From the NCBI RefSeq assembly GCF_938028825.1, contig NZ_CALIZP010000032.1, positions 1 through 64,000 of the forward strand: a stretch of DNA of 64,000 bases, written 5' to 3'. This DNA is from an uncultured Cardiobacterium sp. (lineage in GTDB: Bacteria > Pseudomonadota > Gammaproteobacteria > Cardiobacteriales > Cardiobacteriaceae). The stretch's first letter is position 1. Each line of letters begins with the position of its first letter. Positions 41,815 through 50,351 of this stretch are shown in pieces. A program made the translations under genes and the position numbers. Below the pieces are notes generated by a model. The model was not told the origin of the DNA. It made no database searches and saw only the letters and a program-made list of their open reading frames with translations.

Positions 41815-44531
41815 CAGGCGAGTTTGCCGTGGCAGTCTTTGACGCGCTTGCCCGAACCGCAGGGGCAGAGGCCGTTGCGGCCGACGCGCGCCAGTTGTTC
41901 CGGCGTCGGGTTGGGGATGGGCGCGGCATCACTGCCGTCACTGCCGCCCTGGTAGCGGGCGTGGGCGAGTTCGGCGTCGTGCTGTTCGCGCGCCTGTTGC
42001 TGCATGGCGTCGGCTTCGTCGGCGGCGCTTTGTTGCTGGAACTGGATGTGGGCAAGAACGCGCACGATTTCAAACTGGATGCTTTCGAGCAGGTCGCGGA
42101 AGAGCTCGAAGGACTCGCGCTGGTATTCGCGCTTCGGGTCTTTCTGTGCGCGCGAACGCAGCCAGATGGCTTGGCGCAGCATGTCCATGGTTTGCAGGTG
42201 CTGTTTCCACTGGGTGTCGATGGTTTGCAGGGCGACGTATTTTTCGACGCGGCGCATGAGGTCCGCCCCGACTTGTGCCTCTTTGCCCGCCTGCACGGCG
42301 CTGAGGAATTCGACGATGCCGTCCTTGATTTCCTGCGCGGTCATGTTCGGCTTGGCTTCGAGCCAGTGGCCCTTGATGTCCACCACATCCTTGCCGATGC
42401 CGAATTGTTGCAGCAGCGCGGTTTCGAGGCCGTCCAGATCCCAATTCTGCCGCACCTGTTCGTCGCTGATGTAGCGGCCGGCGAGGCTGTCGATGACGCT
42501 GACGCGCATGTTGGCAATCATGTCGGCGATGCTGTCGGCATCCATGATGGCGGCGCGCTGGGTGTAGATGACTTTGCGCTGTTCGTTGGCGACATTGTCG
42601 TATTCGAGCAGGTTTTTGCGCGAGTCGAAATTGTGTGCTTCGACTTTGCGTTGTGCGCCTTCGATTTGTTTGGAGACCATGCGCGATTCGATAGCTTCGT
42701 TTTCGCCCATGCCGAGGCGGGACATCAGCGATGCCATGCGTTCGCCGGCGAAGATGCGCACAAGGTTGTCGTCGAGGGCGACATAGAAGCGGCTGGAACC
42801 GGGGTCGCCCTGGCGGCCGGAACGGCCGCGCAACTGATTGTCGATGCGGCGCGATTCGTGCCGTTCGGCACCGATGACGTGCAGGCCGCCGGCGGCGACA
42901 ACGGCGTCGTGGCGCGCCTGCCAGTCGTCGCGTACCGCCTGTTTTTCTTCTTCCGTGGCGTCTTTGCCGAGCGCGTTCAGTTCGGCGCGCAGGCTGCCGC
43001 CGAGGACGATGTCGGTACCGCGTCCGGCCATGTTGGTGGCGATGGTGACCTGCCCGGGGCGGCCCGCCTGGGCGATGATTTCCGCTTCGCGCGCGTGCTG
43101 TTTGGCGTTCAGGACATTGTGCTCAATGCCGAGTTTGGAGAGCAGACCGGAGACGAGTTCGGAGGTCTCGATGGAGGCGGTGCCGAGCAGTACCGGCTGG
43201 CCTTTTTCCTGGCAGGCGCGTACGTCTTCGGCGATAGCGTCGTATTTGCCCTTCTGGTTGAGATAAATGAGGTCGGTGTGATCCTGACGCAGCACCGGGC
43301 GGTTGGTCGGGATGACGACGGTTTCCAGGCCGTAAATATCCTGAAATTCAAAGGCTTCGGTGTCGGCGGTGCCGGTCATGCCCGCCAGCTTGGTGTAGAG
43401 GCGGAAGAAGTTCTGGTAGGTGATGGAGGCGAGCGTCTGCGTTTCCTGTTTAATCGGCACGCCTTCCTTGATTTCGATCGCCTGGTGCAGGCCGTCCGAC
43501 CAGCGGCGGCCTTCCATGGTGCGCCCGGTGAATTCATCGACGATGACGACTTCGTCGTCGCGGATGATGTAGTCCACGTCTTTGTGATAGAGGTGGTGCG
43601 CGCGCAGGCAGGCGTTCAGGTGATGGAAGATGCCGAGGTTTTTCGGATCGTAGAGGCTTTCGTCCGCGCCAATAATGCCGCGTTCGACCAGCAGGGCCTC
43701 AAGGTGGTCATGGCCGCTTTCGGTGAGGCCGACCTGCTTGGTTTTCTCGTCGATGCTGAAATCACCGGGGCCGTCTTTTTCTTTCTGCGGCACAAGTTCC
43801 GGGACGATGGCGTTGAGCTTCTGGTAGAGGTCGGTATCCATGTCGGCCGCGCCGGAGATGATGAGCGGGGTGCGCGCTTCGTCGATGAGGATGGAGTCCA
43901 CTTCGTCCACGATGGCGAAATTGAGCTCGCGTTGCAGGCGGTCTTCGGGGGAAAGCGCCATATTGGTGCGCAGGTAGTCGAAGCCGAATTCGTTGTTGGT
44001 ACCGTAGGTGATGTCGCTGCGGTACGCCGCCTGTTTATCCTGCTGCGACATGCCGGCGATGATGATGCCGGTCGAGAGGCCGAGGAAACCGTACAGTTCG
44101 CCCAGTTCCTCGCCGTCACGGCGGGCGAGGTAGTCGTTGACGGTCACAACGTGCACGCCCTTGCCGGAAAGCGCGTTCAGATACACCGCCAGTGTCGCCA
44201 CCAGCGTTTTTCCTTCACCGGTACGCATTTCCGCGATTTTGCCCTGATGCAGGACGATACCGCCGATCAACTGCACGTCGTAATGACGCAAACCCAGTAC
44301 GCGCCGACTCGCCTCGCGCACCACGGCAAACGCTTCGGGCAGGATCTGATCCAGCGTTTCGCCCTTGCCGAGGCGCTCGCGGAATTCGAGCGTCTTCGCT
44401 TTCAGCCCCGTATCATCCAGCGCCTGCATCTGCGGTTCAAAAGCGTTGATTTTGCTGACGGTTTTGCGGTACTGCTTAATCAGGCGTTCATTACGGGAGC
44501 CAAAAATTTTTGCAGCGATATTGTTAAGCAT
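41814..44531 (-). CDS. secA: Preprotein translocase ATPase SecA
   Basis: 905 residues from MLNNIAAKIFGSRNER. SecA drives export through SecYEG. Walker A is MRTGEGKT near residue 102, DEAD-type Walker B VDEVDSILIDEARTP near 207, the second nucleotide-binding fold has GRGTDI and GRSGRQGDPG, and the C-terminus keeps the SecB/lipid-binding zinc site CPCGSGKRVKDCHG. A longer in-frame reading to 44699 lacks family similarity and overlaps the divergent dciA. No secM leader lies upstream; instead dciA is divergent, as in many non-enteric gammaproteobacteria. Confidence 0.97.
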   Translation of the reverse strand: MLNNIAAKIFGSRNERLIKQYRKTVSKINAFEPQMQALDDTGLKAKTLEFRERLGKGETLDQILPEAFAVVREASRRVLGLRHYDVQLIGGIVLHQGKIAEMRTGEGKTLVATLAVYLNALSGKGVHVVTVNDYLARRDGEELGELYGFLGLSTGIIIAGMSQQDKQAAYRSDITYGTNNEFGFDYLRTNMALSPEDRLQRELNFAIVDEVDSILIDEARTPLIISGAADMDTDLYQKLNAIVPELVPQKEKDGPGDFSIDEKTKQVGLTESGHDHLEALLVERGIIGADESLYDPKNLGIFHHLNACLRAHHLYHKDVDYIIRDDEVVIVDEFTGRTMEGRRWSDGLHQAIEIKEGVPIKQETQTLASITYQNFFRLYTKLAGMTGTADTEAFEFQDIYGLETVVIPTNRPVLRQDHTDLIYLNQKGKYDAIAEDVRACQEKGQPVLLGTASIETSELVSGLLSKLGIEHNVLNAKQHAREAEIIAQAGRPGQVTIATNMAGRGTDIVLGGSLRAELNALGKDATEEEKQAVRDDWQARHDAVVAAGGLHVIGAERHESRRIDNQLRGRSGRQGDPGSSRFYVALDDNLVRIFAGERMASLMSRLGMGENEAIESRMVSKQIEGAQRKVEAHNFDSRKNLLEYDNVANEQRKVIYTQRAAIMDADSIADMIANMRVSVIDSLAGRYISDEQVRQNWDLDGLETALLQQFGIGKDVVDIKGHWLEAKPNMTAQEIKDGIVEFLSAVQAGKEAQVGADLMRRVEKYVALQTIDTQWKQHLQTMDMLRQAIWLRSRAQKDPKREYQRESFELFRDLLESIQFEIVRVLAHIQFQQQSAADEADAMQQQAREQHDAELAHARYQGGSDGSDAAPIPNPTPEQLARVGRNGLCPCGSGKRVKDCHGKLA

Positions 44532-44655
44532 TGTTCCATCCTTATCATGGGGTTGCGCCACCCGGACAGGCGGCAAGACAGCGCGCATCATACCGTAATA
44601 TGATGACGCCCAATACGCGCGATATGCGTCCATCCGCACCACAATCAAGCCCGTC

Positions 44656-45060
44656 ATGAAAAAACATTTCACCCTGCCCGAGCGGCACCTCAAACCCATC
44701 CTGCGTCAGCTGCACCTCGACGCGGGCAGCGGGCAGGCGATGCGCTACCGCCAACTGCTCAACGCCTGCCTACCCGCGATGTGGCGCGAGCGGGTGCTGC
44801 TTGGCAGTGTGGAAGGCTTGCGCTGGCAGTTGTGGGTGGCGAACGGCAGCGACGGCAGCCGCCTGCGCTTCCTGCTCAGCGAGATAAAAAACGAACTTGC
44901 GCGCAAACTGCCGCACCCGCCGGAATTGAGCGTTGCCGTCCGCCCCGACATCTGGGTGCAGCAGCGCCGCCCCGCCGCCATTCACCTGCACCGGCGCCAC
45001 TACTACACGGCGGAAGAGGCCGATGCGGTGATTCAGACGTTTATCGACGCACTGCGCTGA
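44656..45060 (+). CDS. dciA: DciA/DUF721 family protein (helicase loader type)
   Basis: 134 residues. The N-terminal KHFTLPERHLKPILRQLHLD and the core YRQLLNACLPAMWRERVLLG, SVEGLRWQLWVANGSDGSRL, RFLLSEIKNELARKL match the DUF721 K-homology-like fold (strands and a W-rich core). DciA loads or opens DnaB in bacteria that lack dnaC. Position divergent to secA, 124 bases apart, is typical. The C-terminal part is a long variable tail. Call by family pattern and context. Confidence 0.8.
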   Translation: MKKHFTLPERHLKPILRQLHLDAGSGQAMRYRQLLNACLPAMWRERVLLGSVEGLRWQLWVANGSDGSRLRFLLSEIKNELARKLPHPPELSVAVRPDIWVQQRRPAAIHLHRRHYYTAEEADAVIQTFIDALR

Positions 45061-45061
45061 T

Positions 45062-46231
45062 TCAGGTTTTGTCGCGCATCTGCCGGTAGAGCGCGGCGGC
45101 GAGCAGGGCGCAGACGACAATGGCGGTAGCGGTCGCATAAAAAATATTGCCGATGCCGACCAGCGGCGAGATGGCACCGCCGAGGCTGAAGCCGAAAAAG
45201 CCGAGGAAAGCGGAAGCGCTGCCTGCGTATTGGCGCTCGGCAGACATGGCCAGCGCGGACAGGCCAGGATTGACCCCGCCCATGCAGAACAGCAGCAGAA
45301 ACAGGCCGGTTTCCAGCAGCCACAACGGCGCATGCGCCACCAGAAACAGGCCGACCAGTACCGCTGCGGCGGTGAAACCGGCGATGCCGAAGCGCAGCGC
45401 GCGTTGCACCCGCATCTTGCGCGCGAGCGCCGCCCCGCCAACCAGCGCCGCACCGTTCAGGCCGAAGCAGATGCTGTACACAAAATCGCTGACGCCGTAA
45501 GCCTCCTGAAAAATGAACGATGATGAGGCGATATAGGCGAACAGTACGCCCATCAGCAGCACCTGAATACCGGCAAACCCCATAAACGTGCGGTTCATGA
45601 GAATCTTGCCGAGCACGGCAAAAATCGCGAGCGGCGAGCCGGAAACGCGCTTGTGTGGCGGATGCGTTTCTTCCAAACGCAGGCTGAACACCATCAGCAC
45701 CACGCCAATCAGCACCAGCACCACGAAAATCCCGCGCCAGTTGGTGAATTGCAGCAGCAGCGCACCGACGACCGGCGAGACAATCGGCGCGATGCCGTTC
45801 ACCGACATCAAGAGACCATAAAAACGGCCGAGTTCCTCGCCCTGATACAAATCGGCGGCGACCGCACGCGACAGCACCACGCTGCCCGCCGAGGACAGTC
45901 CCTGAATGGCGCGCAGCACAATCATCCCTTCAATATCCTGCGCGAACACAATGAGCAGGGTGCTTGCAATATAAACCGCGAGCGACACCAGCAGCGGGCG
46001 GATGCGTCCGTAGCGGTCACTGATGGGGCCGATGAAAAGCTGGCCGATGCCGAGGCCGATCATCGACGTGGTCAGGGTCAGTTGCACCATCGAGGCGTTG
46101 GTGTGGAAATACGCACCCATGCCCGGCAGCGCGGGCAGGTAGAGGTCGGTGATGAACGGGCCGAAGGCGGAGAGCGAACCAAGCAGCAGCACCAGAAACA
46201 GGCGGCTGTTTTTCGTTTTCGTTGAAGTCAT
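45062..46231 (-). CDS. Bcr/CflA family multidrug efflux transporter (MFS)
   Basis: 389 residues with twelve membrane helices. The N-terminus FLVLLLGSLSAFGPFITDLY LPALP matches the Bcr/CflA (DHA1) signature, as does the loop GPISDRYGRIRPLLV (motif A), the RAIQGLSSAG in helix 4 and FTNWRGIFVVL in helix 6. Such exporters pump drugs such as bicyclomycin, sulfonamides or small peptides out with protons. The start at MTSTKTKNS overlaps nothing; it lies 13 bases after the acetyltransferase stop, so the two are cotranscribed. Confidence 0.93.
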   Translation of the reverse strand: MTSTKTKNSRLFLVLLLGSLSAFGPFITDLYLPALPGMGAYFHTNASMVQLTLTTSMIGLGIGQLFIGPISDRYGRIRPLLVSLAVYIASTLLIVFAQDIEGMIVLRAIQGLSSAGSVVLSRAVAADLYQGEELGRFYGLLMSVNGIAPIVSPVVGALLLQFTNWRGIFVVLVLIGVVLMVFSLRLEETHPPHKRVSGSPLAIFAVLGKILMNRTFMGFAGIQVLLMGVLFAYIASSSFIFQEAYGVSDFVYSICFGLNGAALVGGAALARKMRVQRALRFGIAGFTAAAVLVGLFLVAHAPLWLLETGLFLLLFCMGGVNPGLSALAMSAERQYAGSASAFLGFFGFSLGGAISPLVGIGNIFYATATAIVVCALLAAALYRQMRDKT

Positions 46232-46244
46232 AAAAAATCCGGAA

Positions 46245-46745
46245 TCAATCAAGAGACTTGCCGAGAATCACAATATCGGCGGTAAACGACTGCAAATCGC
46301 AGACTTGCGGCAGCAGCCCCCAATCGGCGAAACCATGCTTGCGGAACAGTGCCAGACTGGGGGCGTTGTGCGCAAACACCACCGCCAGCACGCGGCGGAT
46401 GCCGAGGGCGGGCGCGCGTGCCAGCATGAAATCGAGCAACTGCCCGCCCAGCCCCGCGCCCCGCCGCTCCGGGGCAACATAAATGCTGATTTCCGCGCTG
46501 ATGTGATAGGCCGCACGCGGATAATAATCGCTGAAACTGCCCCAGGCGCAGACCGCGCCGCCGTCATCGACGGCGACAAACAGCGGGCGGTTATCACGGT
46601 GCGCCGCAAACCAGGGCTGCCTGTCTGCAACCGTGACCGGCTGCAAATCGGCGGTGGACTGACGCCCCGCCACCGTGCTGTTGTAAATGGCGACGATGGC
46701 GGGCAAATCGGCGGCAAGCGCCGGGCGGATGGTGAAAGCGGACAA
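46245..46745 (-). CDS. GNAT N-acetyltransferase, phosphinothricin-acetyltransferase-like
   Basis: About 166 residues. There is no ATG at a sensible position; a TTG at 46745 (LSAFTIRPALAADLP) follows GAGG by 6 bases and is my choice. The frame remains open upstream into the Correia-like element at 46770, so longer forms are less likely. The segment YNSTVAGRQSTADLQPVTVA, the RAAYHISAEISIYVAPERRG AGLGG acetyl-CoA loop and the FRKHGFADWGLLPQV end fit PAT/ArsN-like enzymes, which acetylate small amines. Linked to an exporter downstream, a detoxification role is possible but not shown. Confidence 0.85.
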   Translation of the reverse strand: MSAFTIRPALAADLPAIVAIYNSTVAGRQSTADLQPVTVADRQPWFAAHRDNRPLFVAVDDGGAVCAWGSFSDYYPRAAYHISAEISIYVAPERRGAGLGGQLLDFMLARAPALGIRRVLAVVFAHNAPSLALFRKHGFADWGLLPQVCDLQSFTADIVILGKSLD

Positions 46746-46769
46746 GAGGCACCTCAAAAAGCGCCATTG

Positions 46770-46922
46770 TATAGTCGTTTCAAATAAGACTGAGACAAGG
46801 CGGCGAGCCGAAGACAATATGTTTAATACGGCGCGGGTTTCCCATAAAAATCGCGCAGCGATTTTTATGGGTGCCCGGTCAGGCGCGCCAACACCGTATC
46901 AGTTCTCGTTGAGACGACATAC
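46770..46922. mobile_element. Correia-like element, long form
   Basis: About 153 bases starting TATAGTCGTTTCAAATAAGA and ending near GTTGAGACGACATAC. It shares the outer repeat and the core GACAAGGCGGCGAGCCGAAG with the 106-bp copies but carries about 47 extra bases with a perfect hairpin, CCCATAAAAATCGC / GCGATTTTTATGGG. The two size classes (106 and about 153) parallel those of Neisseria Correia elements. It lies between the acetyltransferase and glycosyltransferase genes, within 25 bases of the former's start, so it may provide transcription signals. Confidence 0.8.
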
Positions 46923-46949
46923 TCTTGCGTGCAGGCGGCTCCGGCGGGA

Positions 46950-48752
46950 CTACGCCTGTGTTTTGTCGTCGCCAGCGTACACCGTCTGCCAGAAGGTGCG
47001 CGAAGTCATCGCCGGGAAGCGCGAGCGGTATGCCTGCCGCAGTTGCCGGTAGTGCGATGCGTGGCGCAGCAGCAGACCCAGCAGGCGGAAGAGCAGGGCA
47101 AAGAAGCGCTTGCGGTCGTAATGCGCCATGTAGCCGATGTGCCCGGCCTCGTATTCGTAATAGACCCGCTTGAAGCGGAAGATTTCGCGGAAAGTGGCGC
47201 GGAAGCCTTTGCGCTGCCAGACGATGTCGTCTTTGAGCAGGAAGGAGGGCAGGAGCAGGCCGTTCAGGGTGAGGAAGCGGCACAGCTTGCGCCAGCGGCT
47301 TTCGTGCATGCCCACGCGTTGCGCGCCGATGTCTTCATGCCGTACCGACGTCATTTTCTCCTGCGCGGTGAGGGGCGCCATTTTTGCGCGCACCCCGGCG
47401 GCGGTCATGTCCTGCAAGAAGGTGTCCGGCCCCCGGCATACATCGTCCAGGGCGAGCAGCAGTGCTTCGGCGGAGGCGTAGTTGTGCGAGAGCGCGCTGG
47501 CGGCGAACCATTTCAGGCAGGTCAGCGACAGCCGCCACCGCGATACATCGCCCGTGAGCATCGCGCAGACCAGGGTGCTGCGCAGGCCGAGATAGCGGGT
47601 AAGCGGGTTTTCCTTGATGGCAAAATCATCGCCCCAGCAGGCGATGCCGCTGAGGGTGAGGATGTTGAAGCGGTTGCTGATGCCGAAGAGGATGTCGTCG
47701 CCACGCACGAAGAAGGGATAGGGATACACTGCGACATCGCGGATATTGAAGGCGAAGAACCACCAAGCGCCGAAATTGGCCGCCCTGTCGCCGTGTTCCG
47801 AAGCGAGGATGTTTTCCCTGCTGCTGATATCCAGACCGCGATGCAGGCCGTCATTGAGCGTATGGCGATAGACGGCGCCTTTTTCATGCAGGATGGAGGG
47901 GAATTCCTCCTGTAATAAGGCGCCCGCGACGGCGAAGCGTTCTTCCTGCACGTATTGCAGCAATGTGTAGGTGCGCAGGATGGATTCGATTTCGCAGGAA
48001 GCGTCATCGTCCATAAACAGGCAATGGGTAAAATCCCCTGCATCCTGCAAATAGAGCAGGCCGCGCGTGAAGCCGCCGCTGCCGCCGAGATTCTGGTTGG
48101 GGATGACGTGCGCCAATCCCGCTTCCTCCGCCGTAATGTTTTGCGAATTATCGACGACAACCAGGGCGATTTTCTCCGCCCATTGCGGATTGCCGAGAAT
48201 ATGGCGGCTGATTCTCGCGATGGCGGGCAGGATGTAGTTCTTGCGGTTGAAATGGGTGATGACCATGCCCAGTTTGACCGGATTGCGCGGCGCGGTATCC
48301 GTCCAGTAGGTGCCGCCATAAAAAAGCGCGTCTTCTTCCAAAGCGGTAATGGCGGGATAGAGCATACCGTCCGGCCAGGCGAGGGCGGCATCAAGCGCAA
48401 AGGAAACACCCGCTTCCGTCAGCAATATCTGCTGTTCCAGCACGACCCTGTGCGTAGGATTTGCGGTCTTTCCCGTTTTGTCGTAATCGCTGTATCGCAC
48501 CAGCATGAATTGCACGAGGAATAATCCTTTGCCGCGCAGGGTGACATTCAGGGAATCCAGCTTTGCCCGATCAACCCAGGCATTGAGCATAAAACCGTTA
48601 AAGTAGGTATCGAAAGTGTATTGCCCGTATTTTCTGCATTGCAGGCAGCCTTCGTTGCGCAGGAATACGCCGGCATCGGTGCCCCGGAAATACATGTCTG
48701 CGGGTGCCAGCGGGTTATAGTCGGGGAAAATGAAGTTTTGCAGGATATTCAT
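46950..48752 (-). CDS. GlfT2-like family 2 glycosyltransferase
   Basis: 600 residues from MNILQNFIFPDYNPLAPADM. The N-terminal 150 residues are strand-rich like the beta-barrel domain of GlfT2 galactofuranosyltransferases. The GT-A domain starts near residue 161 (KLGMVITHFNRKNYILPAI), with VVVDNSQN, the NQNLGGSGGFTRG motif (219-231), and the metal-binding FMDDDA (246-251), followed by NFGAWWFFAFNI and CWGDDFAIKENPLTRY. The C-terminal 200 residues are helical and basic. Likely transfers galactofuranose or another sugar to surface glycan, inner face of the membrane. No glf gene is nearby. Two bases upstream of the end the gap with the repeat begins. Confidence 0.8.
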   Translation of the reverse strand: MNILQNFIFPDYNPLAPADMYFRGTDAGVFLRNEGCLQCRKYGQYTFDTYFNGFMLNAWVDRAKLDSLNVTLRGKGLFLVQFMLVRYSDYDKTGKTANPTHRVVLEQQILLTEAGVSFALDAALAWPDGMLYPAITALEEDALFYGGTYWTDTAPRNPVKLGMVITHFNRKNYILPAIARISRHILGNPQWAEKIALVVVDNSQNITAEEAGLAHVIPNQNLGGSGGFTRGLLYLQDAGDFTHCLFMDDDASCEIESILRTYTLLQYVQEERFAVAGALLQEEFPSILHEKGAVYRHTLNDGLHRGLDISSRENILASEHGDRAANFGAWWFFAFNIRDVAVYPYPFFVRGDDILFGISNRFNILTLSGIACWGDDFAIKENPLTRYLGLRSTLVCAMLTGDVSRWRLSLTCLKWFAASALSHNYASAEALLLALDDVCRGPDTFLQDMTAAGVRAKMAPLTAQEKMTSVRHEDIGAQRVGMHESRWRKLCRFLTLNGLLLPSFLLKDDIVWQRKGFRATFREIFRFKRVYYEYEAGHIGYMAHYDRKRFFALLFRLLGLLLRHASHYRQLRQAYRSRFPAMTSRTFWQTVYAGDDKTQA

Positions 48753-49051
48753 GATGGTCTTGGTCGAAGTTGTGAGAGGGAATTGCGGCGTTGCCGCTTG
48801 TATGAATGGCGTTTTGATACCACGTTTCCCGTTTCGCGGATGGCGCAAGGCAGCGATACGGTTATTGCGGGGAAACAGAGCGGGCGCGGCGCATTATATC
48901 GGCCGGGCGGTGGATCTTGATGCTCTGATGGCAAGATTGGAGATTGGTGGCAGTAAAAAGCCCCGTCTTGGCGGGGCTTGTATCAGAGCTCCATGACCGC
49001 CGGAAAACATTTTCCCGCATATGTGCATGGATTTTATGACATGGCCGTTTT
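48753..49051. other. Intergenic region upstream of the glycosyltransferase
   Basis: About 300 bases without a confident gene. It contains the terminator at 48955-48980 and presumably the leftward glycosyltransferase promoter. No repeat-family member seen. Confidence 0.5.
48955..48980 (-). terminator. Terminator of the small secreted-protein gene
   Basis: On the minus strand AAGCCCCGC - CAAGA - CGGGGC is followed by TTTTT. It lies 72 bases after the stop of the leftward gene at 49052-49549. Confidence 0.8.
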
Positions 49052-49549
49052 TTAGCCTTTTGCCGGTGCCATCTTTTTCATGGCTTCTTCGGAAGCCTTT
49101 TTCATCACGCTGATATCCAGGTCACAGGCTTTGTAATTTTCTTCGGTTTTTTGTTCCAGTGCTTTGAGTTCTTCTTTGGATTCGGCTTGCGGGTTGGCCA
49201 TTTGTTTTTCCATGAGGGCAAAGACGCTTTCAAAGTCGGTCTTGTCGGTCACGCATTGGCAGTTGCTGCTCTTGTCGTTGCCATACAGTTCGACACAGTC
49301 TTCTGTCGAGCCTTTTTTCATTTCATCGAGGTTGGCGCGCATTTTTTCGACCAGCTTTTTGCCGAAATCTTCGGCGGAAGGCTGTTTGCCGCTGCTTTGT
49401 GCTTCCGTCATCATTTCCTGCATGATTTCGTTGGCGATTTTTTCACCGAGTTTTTGCGAGGTTTTGCCGCCGACGGCCTGCGCGGATGCGGTCATGGTCA
49501 TGCCTGCAAGCAGTAATCCGGCGAGGGCGCTTTTCATCAATACTTTCAT
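49052..49549 (-). CDS. Small periplasmic protein of unknown function
   Basis: 165 residues. Signal peptide MKVLMKSALAGLLLAGMTMT with cleavage near ASAQA. The mature protein is helical, Lys/Glu/Met-rich, with four Cys (EDCVELYG, NCQCVTDK, KACDLD), so one or two disulfides are possible in the periplasm. No named family recognised. Monocistronic, with its own terminator. Confidence 0.8.
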   Translation of the reverse strand: MKVLMKSALAGLLLAGMTMTASAQAVGGKTSQKLGEKIANEIMQEMMTEAQSSGKQPSAEDFGKKLVEKMRANLDEMKKGSTEDCVELYGNDKSSNCQCVTDKTDFESVFALMEKQMANPQAESKEELKALEQKTEENYKACDLDISVMKKASEEAMKKMAPAKG

Positions 49550-49651
49550 GAAATTTCCTTGGTTTGTGAAGAAGGGATGTTTCGCGATGAAACAGATAAA
49601 TTGTAAGTGATTTAGCGCAACCGGATGTTTATTTTTCCGTAATTGCGGCGG

Positions 49652-50296
49652 CTACGGCAGCGGCAATGCGTCACGAAACCAGGCAATGGCGAGATTGGCG
49701 GCGGCCTCGTCGAATTGCAGGGCCGTGTGCGAGGTGTGCAGGCGATGGCGGGCGGCGGCAGCGGGCAGCTCGGTTTCGGCGACCGCAACGGTGCCGTCGT
49801 TCGGTTCGTCGGCGGCAAAAAGGCGCAGGGTGCTGCCGATGCCGATGCTTTTGGTGCCCGCGATACTGAGCAGCGGGATGGCACCGTCCCACGGCGGGGC
49901 GTTGCCGTCCAGCCCCGCTTCCCAGCAGTGGCCGAGAATGTTGCGCCGCCAGCCGCGCGCGCGGAAGTAGGCGCCGACTTTGCTGCCGAGGTGCGGGGTG
50001 CCGAGGGTAACGACGCGTCCGCCCGCCAGCCCCTGCGGCCATTGCGCCAGCAGGTGGCGCAAATAGAGACCGCCGAGGCTGTGGCCGACGGCATAAAGCG
50101 GGGCGCCGGCGGCAAAGTCCTGAATGAGCGGCAGGTGCGCGGCGACGCTGTCATGCAGGGTTTGCCGCCGGGTCGGATAGGTGAGCGCCAGGCAGGTGCA
50201 GCCCTGTCGCCGCAGACGCGCCGCCAGCGGCATCATCATGATCGCCCGCATGAACAGGCCGTGAACAAGCAGGATTTTGGGGCTGGGTGCGGTCAT
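49652..50296 (-). CDS. Alpha/beta-hydrolase, lipase-like
   Basis: 214 residues. LLVHGLFMRAIMMMPLAARL at the N-terminus forms the oxyanion region, the nucleophile elbow is GHSLGG near residue 71, TLGTPHLGSKVG follows, D at NDGTVAV and H in LHTSHTAL could complete the triad. This arrangement matches small triacylglycerol-lipase/PGAP1-like esterases. No signal peptide, so probably cytoplasmic. Substrate not predictable. Confidence 0.85.
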   Translation of the reverse strand: MTAPSPKILLVHGLFMRAIMMMPLAARLRRQGCTCLALTYPTRRQTLHDSVAAHLPLIQDFAAGAPLYAVGHSLGGLYLRHLLAQWPQGLAGGRVVTLGTPHLGSKVGAYFRARGWRRNILGHCWEAGLDGNAPPWDGAIPLLSIAGTKSIGIGSTLRLFAADEPNDGTVAVAETELPAAAARHRLHTSHTALQFDEAAANLAIAWFRDALPLP

Positions 50297-50351
50297 GGAG
50301 GCCTCCGGTGGGTGAGCGGAAAATTATAGCCGGGCGTCAAATACCGCCATG

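Noticed and set aside
41829..44603. 924-codon plus-strand frame opposite secA
   Set aside because: Antisense shadow of SecA, with no recognisable domain.
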